A stretch of DNA of 64,000 bases from contig NZ_JNXC01000037.1 of the NCBI RefSeq assembly GCF_000716595.1, positions 1-64,000 on the forward strand, written 5' to 3'. The notes under the pieces were generated by a model that was not told the DNA's origin, ran no database searches, and was given only the letters and a program-made list of their open reading frames with translations. The stretch's first letter is position 1, and the number at the start of each line of letters is the position of its first letter. The stretch is from Saccharothrix sp. NRRL B-16314 (GTDB taxonomy: Bacteria; Actinomycetota; Actinomycetes; Mycobacteriales; Pseudonocardiaceae). A program made the translations under genes and the position numbers. Below, one piece after another: positions 52,294-60,673 of the stretch.

Positions 52294-53646
52294 TCATGCT
52301 CGCACTGCGGCCGGTTCGTCGTCGGTCCGGTTCAACGAGGTGCCCTTGGTCTCCTTCGACGCCAGCACCGCGACAACGGTCACCACGCACATCAGGACCA
52401 CGTACAGGATGACCGGGAGCGTGCTGTTGTACGCCGCGAGCAGCGCCGTGGCGATGAGCGGTGCCACGCCGCCGGCGGCGATCGACGCGAGCTGGTAGCC
52501 GATGGACGCGCCCGAGTAGCGGACCTTCGTGCCGAACAGCTCGGAGAAGAACGCCGCCTGCGGCCCGTACATCGCGCCGTGCAGCACGAGACCGACGGTG
52601 ACGGCCAACGTCATCGGCAGGAACGACTTCGTGTCCAGCAGGACGAAGAACACGAACATCCACGCGGCGATGCCGACCGCGCCGATCAGGTACGTGACCC
52701 GGCGGCCGATCACGTCGGACAGCGCGCCCCACATCGGGATCGTGATCAGGTGCACGGCCGAGCCGATGAGCACCGCGTTCAGGCCGGTGGACTTCGACAT
52801 GCCCAGTTCCGTCGTGATGTAGGCCAGGATGAACGCGGTGATCACGTAGTAGGACACGTTCTCCGCCATCCGGGCGCCCATCGCGACCAGCACCTCGCGC
52901 CAGCTGTGCCGGAGGACGGTCACGATCGGCGCCTTCTCCTTGACCGCGCCCGCCGCGGCCTTCTGCTGCTCCAGCTTCCGCTGCGCCTCCAGGAACACCG
53001 GCGACTCGGACACGCTCAGCCGGATCCACAGTCCGATCAGGACCAGCACGCCGGACAGCAGGAACGGCACCCGCCAGCCCCACGACAGGAACGCCTCGTC
53101 GGTCTGCACCGCCGCCAGCACCGCGAGCACACCGGTCGCCAGCAGGTTGCCCGCCGGTGCGCCCGCCTGCGGCCAGGAAGCCCAGAAACCACGCCGTTCC
53201 GCGCTGCCGTGCTCGGACACGATGAGCACCGCGCCGCCCCACTCGCCGCCCAGCGCGAAGCCCTGGACCAGCCGCAGCAACGTCAACAGCAGCGGTGCCG
53301 CGAAGCCGATCGCGGCGTACGTGGGCAGCAGGCCCATCGCGAACGTCGCGCCGCCCATCATCATCAGGCTCAGCACCAGCAGCTTCTTGCGCCCCAGCTT
53401 GTCGCCGAAGTGGCCGAACACCAGGCCGCCGAGCGGACGGGCCAGGAAGCCGATCGCGTAGGTGGAGAACGCGAGCAGCGTGCCGGTGGCCGGGTTCGCC
53501 GTGGGGAAGAACAGCTTGTTGAACACCAGGGCGGCGGCGGTGCCGTAGAGGAAGAAGTCGTACCACTCGATCGTGGTTCCGACCATGCTTCCTATGACGA
53601 CCTTCTTGAAGGACGGTTTCGGCTGTGGAGGGGCGGCGTTGGTCAT
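52294..53646 (-). CDS. MFS transporter, MHS family (likely hydroxy-acid importer)
   Basis: A 450-residue 12-helix transporter with TTIEWYDFFLYGTAAALVF, GHFGDKLGRKKLLVLS and, in the second half, LSDVIGRRVTYLIGAVG. It belongs to the same MHS family as 42091-43383 but is a distinct paralogue with a charged loop of about 25 residues after helix 6. Its position between 3-hydroxybutyrate dehydrogenase (38 bases upstream) and the GAF/CdaR regulator suggests import of 3-hydroxybutyrate or a related acid. Confidence 0.88.
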   Translation of the reverse strand: MTNAAPPQPKPSFKKVVIGSMVGTTIEWYDFFLYGTAAALVFNKLFFPTANPATGTLLAFSTYAIGFLARPLGGLVFGHFGDKLGRKKLLVLSLMMMGGATFAMGLLPTYAAIGFAAPLLLTLLRLVQGFALGGEWGGAVLIVSEHGSAERRGFWASWPQAGAPAGNLLATGVLAVLAAVQTDEAFLSWGWRVPFLLSGVLVLIGLWIRLSVSESPVFLEAQRKLEQQKAAAGAVKEKAPIVTVLRHSWREVLVAMGARMAENVSYYVITAFILAYITTELGMSKSTGLNAVLIGSAVHLITIPMWGALSDVIGRRVTYLIGAVGIAAWMFVFFVLLDTKSFLPMTLAVTVGLVLHGAMYGPQAAFFSELFGTKVRYSGASIGYQLASIAAGGVAPLIATALLAAYNSTLPVILYVVLMCVVTVVAVLASKETKGTSLNRTDDEPAAVRA

Positions 53647-53684
53647 GTCGGTCACCACTTCGTTGGGGTTGGGGGACGAGGGGG

Positions 53685-54452
53685 TTACTGGGCGGTCCAG
53701 CCGCCGTCGATCGTGAACGACGAGCCGGTGACGTGACCGGACTGCGCGCCGCACAGCCACAGCACGACGGACGCCACCTCCGCCGGTTCGACGAGCTGCT
53801 TGATGGCGTGCCGGGTGAGCAGCACGTCGGTCAGCACCTGGTCCGGCTCGATGCCGTGCGCCCTGGCCTGGTCGGCGACCTGGTTCTCGACCAGCGGGGT
53901 GCGCACGTAGCCGGGGCTGACGCAGTTGCTGGTGACGCCGTTCGGGGCGCCTTCCAGCGCGATGACCTTGCTCAGCCCTTCGAGGCCGTGCTTCGCCGTG
54001 ACGTAGGCGGCCTTGAAGGCGCTGGCCCGCAGGCCGTGCACGCTGGAGATGTTCACCACCCGGCCCCAGCCGCGCTGGTACATGTGCGGCAGGACGTGCC
54101 GGGTGAGCAGGAACGGCGCGGTGACCATGACCCGCTGGAGGAGCGCGAACCGGTCGGGCGGGAACTCGTGGATCGGGGCGACGTGCTGGAGACCCGCGTT
54201 GTTGACCAGGACGTCGATCTCGGTGGGCAGGTCGCGGGTGGGGTCGTCGGCGGCCAGGTCGACCACGTGCTCGGTGCCGCCGGTCTCCCGGGCCGCCTCG
54301 GTGACCGAGTCGCGGTCGCGGTCGACCAGGTGCACTTTCGCCCCGGCGCGCGCGAGGGCCGCCGCACACGCCCGGCCGATGCCGCTGCCGGCGCCGGTGA
54401 CCAGGGCGGTGCGACCGGACAGGTCGTCGCTGTGACCGGGAACACTCGTCAT
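53685..54452 (-). CDS. bdhA: 3-hydroxybutyrate dehydrogenase
   Basis: A 255-residue SDR that oxidises (R)-3-hydroxybutyrate to acetoacetate with NAD+. It has TGAGSGIG and the family-specific NNAGLQHVAPIHEFPPDRF, where Gln-His are substrate ligands in characterised enzymes. Catalytic Ser is in ISSVHG, with YVTAKHG supplying Tyr/Lys. The C-terminus is FTIDGGWTAQ, typical of the family. VDRDRD after strand 2 favours NAD. It leads the operon with the transporter and regulator. Confidence 0.9.
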   Translation of the reverse strand: MTSVPGHSDDLSGRTALVTGAGSGIGRACAAALARAGAKVHLVDRDRDSVTEAARETGGTEHVVDLAADDPTRDLPTEIDVLVNNAGLQHVAPIHEFPPDRFALLQRVMVTAPFLLTRHVLPHMYQRGWGRVVNISSVHGLRASAFKAAYVTAKHGLEGLSKVIALEGAPNGVTSNCVSPGYVRTPLVENQVADQARAHGIEPDQVLTDVLLTRHAIKQLVEPAEVASVVLWLCGAQSGHVTGSSFTIDGGWTAQ

Positions 54453-54647
54453 GGCGTGAAACGCTAGGTGACCTGCGGTTCGCGGCCCATGTGAACGGCC
54501 GCCACAACCTGCGGGCGGCAGGTGTGTTTAGCCAACAGTTAGTGTCGTGGTGATCGAGATGTTGAATACCGGGTGAAGCCGGGGTGCGACCGTAGGTACG
54601 CTGCTTTGGCCCGTTCGGGGGACGAACCACGTCTTGGGGGTTACGAA

Positions 54648-55037
54648 GTGTCACTCACGCCGATCTACGACGACCTGCTGCGCGAGTTCGAGGGGATCAT
54701 CCTCGTCAGCGAAGCCGCCGAGGCAGTGCAGGGCGCCGCGGACACGCCTGACACCGCGACCGCGCCGGACGTCGCAGCACCGACGCAGGCTGTGAAGCAA
54801 GCCGTGAAGCCGGCCATGACCCCGGCGGCGAAGCAGGCCGTGGAGCCGGCGGCGAAGCAGGCCGCGCCCGGCGCCGTGCAGCAGGTGCAGCCGGTGCAGC
54901 CGGTGAAGCCGCAGCCCGCCGCGCCGGCCGTCGAGCCGTCCGTCAAGCAGGCCGCCACGCAGGTCTTCAAGAAGATCACCGTGGACGTCACGGAGCAGAT
55001 CCGGGTCGACGCGCCGCAGGCGGCGGACGCGTCCTGA
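54648..55037 (+). CDS. Hypothetical low-complexity protein
   Basis: A 129-residue protein with an ordered N-terminus (VSLTPIYDDLLREFEGIILV), a long Ala/Pro/Gln/Lys/Val region with VKQAVKPAM- and KQAVEPAAKQA-type repeats, and a final VFKKITVDVTEQIRVDA. No domain recognised; no signal peptide. GTG 54648 is preceded by GGGGG; an upstream ATG at 54573 is in frame but lacks a site. The stop lies inside a dispersed repeat. Confidence 0.6.
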   Translation: MSLTPIYDDLLREFEGIILVSEAAEAVQGAADTPDTATAPDVAAPTQAVKQAVKPAMTPAAKQAVEPAAKQAAPGAVQQVQPVQPVKPQPAAPAVEPSVKQAATQVFKKITVDVTEQIRVDAPQAADAS

Positions 55038-55120
55038 GCGTTGAATTCAGGGGTTCTGAACGTAGGACACGGGTGTTCTGAAGGTAGGACTCACGTGTTC
55101 TGGAGGTAGGACTCACGCGG
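55034..55120. repeat. Dispersed GTAGGACTCAC repeats, second locus
   Basis: CTGAGCGTTGAATTC is followed by three units of GTTCTGAACGTAGGACTCAC type (55054-55115, slightly diverged). These are the same motifs, order and strand as the right arm of 37504-37665. The first unit includes the stop codon of the upstream gene, as at the first locus. Confidence 0.8.
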
Positions 55121-55155
55121 AGCGGGCCGCCGGGCGTTGTGCCCGGCGGCCCGCT
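55121..55155. terminator. Perfect 15-bp terminator hairpin
   Basis: AGCGGGCCGCCGGGC/GCCCGGCGGCCCGCT with a 5-base loop, between convergent genes 54648-55037 and 55202-56344; likely bidirectional. Confidence 0.65.
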
Positions 55156-55201
55156 GCGTGCGTGGCGGCCCCGTGTGGTGGAGCTGCGTGTGGTGGGGTG
55201 G

Positions 55202-56344
55202 CTACTTCGGAGGTGGCAGGAGGTCGGCCGGGACGGGCTTGTCCTGCTCCAGCGCGCCGAAGAGGGCCAGCGCCTTCTCCTGGTCCCACTTCACGACCGA
55301 ACCGGCGCCCGGCACGGTCGGCGTGCCGCCCACCGGGACGGTCACCGTGTCCACTCCCCCGCCCATCGCGAACGCCATGCCGGCGAGGTGGTGCAGGTGG
55401 TCGTCGGAGTTCACCGAGATGGAGTCGGTGCTCGCGAACAGCAGCGGGAAGGCGCGGAACGGGTTGGCCAGCGTGCCGAAGCTCGTCGCCTTCTCCGAGA
55501 GCGCCGCGAGGAACTTGCGCTGGTTCTCCACCCGCTGCAAGTCCGCCGTGGCGAACGCCCGCGACCGGACGAAGCCCAGCGCCTGCGTGCCGTTCAGCTC
55601 CTGGCAGCCCGGCTGGAGGTCGAGACCCGCCAACGGGTCCTGCATCGGCTCTTCGATGCACATGTCCACGCCGCCGATCGCGTCCACGATCCCGGCGAAG
55701 CCACCGAAGCCGATCTCCATGTAGTGGTCGATGTGGACACCCGTGGCACCCTCGACCGTCTGCACCAGCAACGACGGGCCGCCGAACGCGAACGCCGCGT
55801 TGATCTTGTTCTGGTCGTTGCCCGGGATGGGCACGTACGAGTCGCGAGGGATGCTCACCAGAGTGGACTTCCCGGAGCCCTCCGGGATGTGCAGCAGCAT
55901 GATGGTGTCCGTGCGCCGACCGCCCGCGTCCCCTGTGGACAGTGCGGCCTTCTGCTCCTCGCTCAGGTCGTCACGCGCGTCCGACCCGACCAGCAGCCAG
56001 TTGGTGCCCGGCGTGTCGGCCGGCCTGCCCTCGTAGTCGGCCAGCGCGTCGATCCGGCGCAACGACGAGTCGACGTAGAACCACATGCCGATGGAGAAGG
56101 CCAGCAGCAGCACCAGGACGATGCCGATGTTCCGGCGGAATCTCGGCTTGCGGCGCTTGGGCACCGGGCGTCCTCCAGGCTGTTGGTACGCGGGTTGCTG
56201 CTGGTACCCGCCCTGCTGGTAACCGCCCTGGCGGTTGCCGGCCGGTTGGGGACCACGCTGCTGTGGACCGCGCTGCCGCGGTTGCCCACCCTGTCGGTAT
56301 CCGCCCTGCTGATACCCGCCCTGCTGGTATCCGGCGCTCATCAA
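55202..56344 (-). CDS. LytR-CpsA-Psr (LCP) family cell-wall ligase
   Basis: A 380-residue membrane protein. The N-terminal cytoplasmic tail (residues of about 1-65) is low complexity with YQQGG repeats. One transmembrane helix (NIGIVLVLLLAFSIGMWFYV) precedes the external LCP catalytic domain, with TNWLLVGSDARDDL, RRTDTIMLLHI, SIPRDSYVPIPG and, later, LGFVRSRAFATAD. The Asp and Arg residues in these strings bind Mg2+ and the polyprenyl pyrophosphate. LCP enzymes attach arabinogalactan, teichoic acid or other glycopolymers to peptidoglycan. A second ATG lies at 56341. Confidence 0.9.
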   Translation of the reverse strand: MMSAGYQQGGYQQGGYRQGGQPRQRGPQQRGPQPAGNRQGGYQQGGYQQQPAYQQPGGRPVPKRRKPRFRRNIGIVLVLLLAFSIGMWFYVDSSLRRIDALADYEGRPADTPGTNWLLVGSDARDDLSEEQKAALSTGDAGGRRTDTIMLLHIPEGSGKSTLVSIPRDSYVPIPGNDQNKINAAFAFGGPSLLVQTVEGATGVHIDHYMEIGFGGFAGIVDAIGGVDMCIEEPMQDPLAGLDLQPGCQELNGTQALGFVRSRAFATADLQRVENQRKFLAALSEKATSFGTLANPFRAFPLLFASTDSISVNSDDHLHHLAGMAFAMGGGVDTVTVPVGGTPTVPGAGSVVKWDQEKALALFGALEQDKPVPADLLPPPK

Positions 56345-56412
56345 GCGACCCCGTCCGTGTGTCGGTCACTGCTCGCACCTAAAGACGCGGTGCGCTCCGA
56401 GAGGTTGCCACC

Positions 56413-56802
56413 CTAGTGGTCGGGTGGCAGGACGAGGGCGGTCAGCAGGCGGTCCAGCTCGGCCTCCGGGTCGTCGGTCAGACCGGTGTGCGCGGGTGAC
56501 GTCTGGATGATCGTGCTGCGCGGCGCGGTGAGCCAGCGGAACCGCTGCCCGGCCGACGTGCGCGACACCGGGCCGGCCTTGGGCACACCGTCGCAGGACA
56601 GCCCCAGGTGCTCCAGGTTGGCCCGCAGCACCTCCACGTCCAGGAACGGGTCGAGCGCCAGCACGCGCTGCTCGTCCACGTGCACGCGGGCGCCGAGGAA
56701 GTCCAGGGCCGGGCAGTAGACCAGCACCCCGACGTTGACGAACTCGCCGCGTTCCTGCCGCGGCACGGCGCGCAGCACGGCGTACTCAAACACGTGCGGC
56801 AC
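56413..56802 (-). CDS. DUF3037 family protein
   Basis: A 129-residue protein with the family start FEYAVLRAVPRQERGEFVNV and later TSAGQRFRWLTAPRST. DUF3037 genes are regularly paired with HipA-like kinase genes, as here, where it overlaps the kinase gene by 17 bases. This suggests a partner or substrate role, but no function is known to me. Confidence 0.85.
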   Translation of the reverse strand: MPHVFEYAVLRAVPRQERGEFVNVGVLVYCPALDFLGARVHVDEQRVLALDPFLDVEVLRANLEHLGLSCDGVPKAGPVSRTSAGQRFRWLTAPRSTIIQTSPAHTGLTDDPEAELDRLLTALVLPPDH

Positions 56803-57580
56803 GAGCGGCCTCCAGTGCGTCGACCCACGTCCGCGGCGCGGCCAGGCGGGCGGTGAAGAACGACTCGTACGCTTCGCGCACGGCCTGCGGTGTGCCGTAC
56901 GCCTCGTCCTGCTCCAGCCACGGGTCCGGCACCAGCGCCAGCACCTCGCGCACCACCTCGGGCGTGACGAGGGCGGTCAGCTCGGCGTCCACCTCGGCCA
57001 TGCCGCCCGCGAACGGCAGCATCAGGTGGTCGGCCGCGTCGAACCGGTAGGTGGCCGCCGGGAACCGGTCGGGCCGCCAGGAGTGGTGGAAGTACAGCGA
57101 CGCGCCGTGGTCGATCAGCCACAGCTCCCGGTGCCACAGCAGGGTGTTCGGGTTGCGCCAGCTGCGGTCCACGTTGAGCGTGAGCGCGTCCAGCCACAGC
57201 AGCCGGGTGGCGAGGTCGGCGCCGGGCTCGCGCACCACCGGGTTGTAGTCGAACGAGCCGGGCAGGTAGTCCAGCCCCAGGTTCAGCCCGCCACTCGCCT
57301 TCAGCAGCTCCTGCACCTCCTGGTCGGGCTCGGAACGGCCCAGCTCCGGGTCCAGCTCCACCAGGACGATCTCGGGCACCCGGAAGCCGAGGCGGCGGGC
57401 CAGCTCGCCGACCACGATCTCGGCGATCAGCGCCTTGACGCCCTGGCCCGCGCCGCGGAACTTGAGCACGTACATGCCGAGGTCGTCGGCTTCGATCAGC
57501 CCCGGCAGGGAGCCGCCTTCCCGGAAGGGCGTGACATAGCGGGTGGCGGCGACCTGACGCAGCCCGTCGGTGGGTTTCAC
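56786..57580 (-). CDS. HipA-like protein kinase
   Basis: A 264-residue protein with a HipA-type kinase core: GGSLPGLIEADD (nucleotide loop), YVLKF with the conserved Lys, the catalytic loop WLDALTLNVDRSWRNPNTLL (Asp/Asn), and LIDHGAS in place of DFG. It is much shorter than classical HipA (about 440) and lacks the N-terminal subdomain that contacts HipB. No HipB-like antitoxin is adjacent; instead, DUF3037 overlaps its end. A regulatory kinase or a non-classical toxin-antitoxin pair are both possible. Confidence 0.82.
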   Translation of the reverse strand: MKPTDGLRQVAATRYVTPFREGGSLPGLIEADDLGMYVLKFRGAGQGVKALIAEIVVGELARRLGFRVPEIVLVELDPELGRSEPDQEVQELLKASGGLNLGLDYLPGSFDYNPVVREPGADLATRLLWLDALTLNVDRSWRNPNTLLWHRELWLIDHGASLYFHHSWRPDRFPAATYRFDAADHLMLPFAGGMAEVDAELTALVTPEVVREVLALVPDPWLEQDEAYGTPQAVREAYESFFTARLAAPRTWVDALEAARAARV

Positions 57581-57630
57581 CCGGGCATCATGGTCAATCG
57601 GCCGCCGCCCACGCCAACCGGTTTACCCCC

Positions 57631-58380
57631 TCACGAAGCCGCCGCGGTCAGGGCCGGGAGGTAGCCGGCTTCGTGACCGGCGCGGTTCGGGTGGTACGAG
57701 CGGTCGATGGGGATCAGCACGAGGCCGTTCACCCACGGCTCGTCGGAGCACGCGCCGTGCCCGTCGAACGCCTGCCGCACGTCGGCGAACTCGAACCCGG
57801 CCGCCCCGGCCCGCTCCGCCGTGACCTCGGCCATCGCGTCGGCCGCCCGGTTGATCGCCCGCCGCTTCGGCTCGCTCATCAGGCACCACACCCCGTACGA
57901 GAACAGCCGCGGGTAGCCCAGCACGACGACCTCGGCCGACGTCCGGGAGCCCACCTCGCCGTACAGCGCGTCCAACCGGCCGGGCAGCTCGTCCCGGACG
58001 AACCGCTCGGCCGTGTCGACCCGCTGCACGCACTCGGCGTCGGTGCCCGACGTGCAGGCCGTCATCACGTCCGCGAACCCGGCGTCGTTGCCACCCGCCG
58101 TGATGGTGACCAACGAGGTGGACGGCGTGATGCGCTCGGCCTGCCGCACCACGTCCGCCGTTCGCGCGCCGGCGCAGGCGGCCAGCACGAGCGACGCGCC
58201 GTTGCGCTCGGCCCACAGCTTCGGGAAGGCGTGCGGGCTCTGCCGGCAGGCGTCGTAGACCTCGTTGCCCGCGCCGGTGCCCGCCGCGTAGGAGTCACCC
58301 AACGCGACGAGCTGCGGCGCGGCCGGTGCTGCCGGCGCGGGGGTCAGGGCCATCACCATGGCGATCGCGATCAAGTTCAT
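57631..58380 (-). CDS. Secreted SGNH/GDSL hydrolase
   Basis: A 249-residue exported esterase/lipase with a signal peptide (MNLIAIAMVMALTPAPAAPA), block I GDSYAAG (nucleophile Ser), block III GGND, and block V with Asp/His in IDRSYHPNRAGHEAGY. Four Cys in pairs suggest disulfides, as in Streptomyces secreted lipases. ATG 58380 is used because it begins the signal; GTG 58398 is possible. Confidence 0.87.
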   Translation of the reverse strand: MNLIAIAMVMALTPAPAAPAAPQLVALGDSYAAGTGAGNEVYDACRQSPHAFPKLWAERNGASLVLAACAGARTADVVRQAERITPSTSLVTITAGGNDAGFADVMTACTSGTDAECVQRVDTAERFVRDELPGRLDALYGEVGSRTSAEVVVLGYPRLFSYGVWCLMSEPKRRAINRAADAMAEVTAERAGAAGFEFADVRQAFDGHGACSDEPWVNGLVLIPIDRSYHPNRAGHEAGYLPALTAAAS

Positions 58381-58437
58381 GGCCCCATGACGTACCACTG
58401 TGGACAGTGCCGCCGGCGAAAGTTGACCCGTCGGGGT

Positions 58438-59574
58438 TTAACCCTTCAGGGCGACGCACACCGGAACGGGCGAGTCGACCGTGCCGACCTGGCGCAGTTT
58501 CCCGGTGGACCGGTCGACGGCGAACGTGGTGACGGTGCCGGAGTTCTGGTTGGCCGCGAGCAGGAACCGCCCGGCGGCGTCGAGCGTGATGTGCCGGGGG
58601 AACCGGCCGCCCACCGGCGTCGCCTCGACCAGCCGCAGCTCCGCGCCACCGCGTTCGACCGCGAACACGGCAACGCTGTCGTGCCCCCGGTTGGACAGGT
58701 AGACGTACCTGCCGTCCGGTGACACGAGGATTTCGGCCGGGTAGTTGCGCGGCGTGGTCGGCGCGCCGGCGGGGAGCGTGCTCACCTTCGGGCCGGGCGT
58801 CAGCACCCCGCCGTCGTAGGCGGCCACCACGATGGTCGAGTCCAGCTCGTTGGCGATGTACGCGAACTTCCCGGACGGGTGGAACGCCAGGTGCCGAGGA
58901 CCCGCGCCCGCGTGCAGGCGGGCCACCCCGACGGACGTCAACTTGCCCTGGTCGCTCAACGCATAGCTGTAAACCGAGTCGGTGCCCAGGTCGACCGCCA
59001 GCACGAACTCGCCGGCCGGGTCGGACAGCACCTGGTGCGCGTGCGGCCCTTCCTGCCGTTCCGGGTCCGGGCCGGAGCCTTCGTGCACGACCAGGTCGGT
59101 GCGCTCACCCAGACCTCCGTCGGGCCGCACCGGGTGCACGGACACGCTGCCCGAGCTGTAGTTCGCCGACAGCAGGAAACCCCGGTGCAACGCCAGGTGG
59201 CACGGGTCGGCGCCGCCCGTGGGTTGGCTGTTGACCACCTTCGGCACGCCGTCCGCGCCGACCTCCAGCGCCGTCACCGCACCGTCGGACTGCTCGTTGA
59301 CCGCGTACAGCCGGCGGCCCTCGACGATCACGAACGACGGGTTCGGCACGCCCGGCACCACGCCGGTGGCGCGCAGCCGCCCGGTCGCGCCGTCGTACAC
59401 GCCCAGCCCGATACCCGTGCCACCGCCCGGCCACGACGTGTAGGTGCCCAGGTACGCGGCGACCTCCGCCCTGGACCCGTGCTCCGGCCGATCCGCTCGG
59501 GCGGCACCCTCCGTCATCAACAACCCCGCTCCCACGCCAACGGCCCCCAGGAACCGACGCCTGTCCACACCCAC
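58438..59574 (-). CDS. Tat-exported lactonase-type beta-propeller
   Basis: A 378-residue protein with a Tat-like leader (VDRRRFLGAVGVGAGLL; RRRFL) and a seven-bladed propeller of the lactonase (PF10282-type) family: YLGTYTSWPGGGTGIGLGVY, DPCHLALHRGFLLSANYSSG, GPHAHQVLSDPAGEF, GPRHLAFHPSGKFAYIANEL. The cytoplasmic relatives hydrolyse 6-phosphogluconolactone, but an exported member cannot serve the pentose pathway, so its substrate is open. GTG 59574 has GGAGG upstream; GTG 59568 is possible. Confidence 0.82.
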   Translation of the reverse strand: MGVDRRRFLGAVGVGAGLLMTEGAARADRPEHGSRAEVAAYLGTYTSWPGGGTGIGLGVYDGATGRLRATGVVPGVPNPSFVIVEGRRLYAVNEQSDGAVTALEVGADGVPKVVNSQPTGGADPCHLALHRGFLLSANYSSGSVSVHPVRPDGGLGERTDLVVHEGSGPDPERQEGPHAHQVLSDPAGEFVLAVDLGTDSVYSYALSDQGKLTSVGVARLHAGAGPRHLAFHPSGKFAYIANELDSTIVVAAYDGGVLTPGPKVSTLPAGAPTTPRNYPAEILVSPDGRYVYLSNRGHDSVAVFAVERGGAELRLVEATPVGGRFPRHITLDAAGRFLLAANQNSGTVTTFAVDRSTGKLRQVGTVDSPVPVCVALKG

Positions 59575-59655
59575 ACCGAACCTCCGCTCAGACCGCCCGC
59601 GGCGAGTCCCACAGTGGCGTGGATCACCGCAAATGAGCAAGAGGTGCAATGAAGA

Positions 59656-59670
59656 TTGCGCCTAGCGCAA
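59656..59670 (-). terminator. Short palindrome TTGCGC-CTA-GCGCAA at the PPK2 stop
   Basis: A 6-bp perfect stem spanning the PPK2 stop codon, followed on the minus strand by TCTTC. It may end transcription; it also resembles the TTGCGCAA boxes at 60567-60628. Confidence 0.35.
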
Positions 59671-60531
59671 CGGGTCGGAGTCCTGGAGCCGTGCCAACTC
59701 GACCGCCGGATCGTACGAGGGCTCGGGGTAGGTGGGCGTGAGGTCGCGCAGCGTTTCCAGGAGCAGACGGGCCACCACCCAGTTCCGGTACCACTTGCGG
59801 TCCGCCGGCACGACGAACCACGGCGCGGCCGGCGTCGAGCACTTGACCAGCGCGTCCTGGTACGCGAGCTGGTACCGGGAGAACTTGGCCCGCACCTCCA
59901 GGTCGGCCGGGTTGTACTTCCACAGCTTCAGCGGGTCCTGGAGGCGGGCGACGAGCCGTTCCCGCTGCCGCTCCGGCGAGATGTGCAGGAAGCACTTGAT
60001 CGTCGTGACGCCCTCGGCGGCCAGCTCGGCCTCGAAGGCGTTGATCTGCCGGTAGCGGCGGCGCCACTCGGTCGACGGCACGAGGTTGTCCACCCGCGCG
60101 ACCAGCACGTCCTCGTAGTGCGAGCGGTCGAACACGCCGATGTAGCCGGGCAGCGGCACTTCGCGGCGGATGCGCCACAGGAAGTCGTGCCGCAGCTCGG
60201 CGCGGGTCGGTTTCTTGAACGAGGCGATGTGCAGGCCCTGCGGGTTGACCAGGCCCGCGACGTGCCGGATCGTGCCGCCCTTGCCGGAGGTGTCCATGCC
60301 CTGGAGCACCAGCAGCACCCGGCGGCGGCTGCCACCCGTGCCCTCCGCGTACAGCGCCTCCTGGAGCGCGTCCAGCTCCTCGCCGATCCTCGGCATGTCC
60401 TCGGCGGCCTCGGCCTTCGACCGCGGGCCGACCGGCGTGGCCGCCGGGTCGACCTTGGCCAGGTCGAAGTCCTCCGGGCGCACCCGGAACGTGTCGGACA
60501 CCGACTGGACCTGCGGGGACTTCTTCACCAT
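59662..60531 (-). CDS. ppk2: Polyphosphate kinase 2 family protein
   Basis: A 289-residue PPK2-type kinase that transfers phosphate between polyphosphate and nucleotides. It shows Walker A GMDTSGKGGTIRHV, Walker B FDRSHYEDVLVARV and the lid KCFLHISPERQRERL. The single-domain length is that of class I or III enzymes; polyP:AMP or polyP:ADP direction cannot be assigned. It diverges from rocD. Confidence 0.9.
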   Translation of the reverse strand: MVKKSPQVQSVSDTFRVRPEDFDLAKVDPAATPVGPRSKAEAAEDMPRIGEELDALQEALYAEGTGGSRRRVLLVLQGMDTSGKGGTIRHVAGLVNPQGLHIASFKKPTRAELRHDFLWRIRREVPLPGYIGVFDRSHYEDVLVARVDNLVPSTEWRRRYRQINAFEAELAAEGVTTIKCFLHISPERQRERLVARLQDPLKLWKYNPADLEVRAKFSRYQLAYQDALVKCSTPAAPWFVVPADRKWYRNWVVARLLLETLRDLTPTYPEPSYDPAVELARLQDSDPLR

Positions 60532-60566
60532 CGTCGGAGGGTAACCGGACGATCATGGCTCTGCCG

Positions 60567-60628
60567 GTTGCGCAACAGATCGCTGCCCCACCCGGCGATT
60601 TGCGCAATGAAGACGACGGACGCGCAAC
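60567..60628. promoter_or_regulatory. TTGCGCAA boxes between ppk2 and rocD
   Basis: GTTGCGCAAC at 60567-60576 and TTTGCGCAAT at 60599-60608 lie 32 bases apart (three helical turns), with a half copy GCGCAAC at 60622-60628. This layout suits a dimeric regulator, possibly an Lrp/AsnC protein acting on rocD. Confidence 0.5.
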
Positions 60629-60673
60629 ACCTGGCGGATGAAATCGCTGGCGTGAGCCCCTTAGCCTGGTGAC

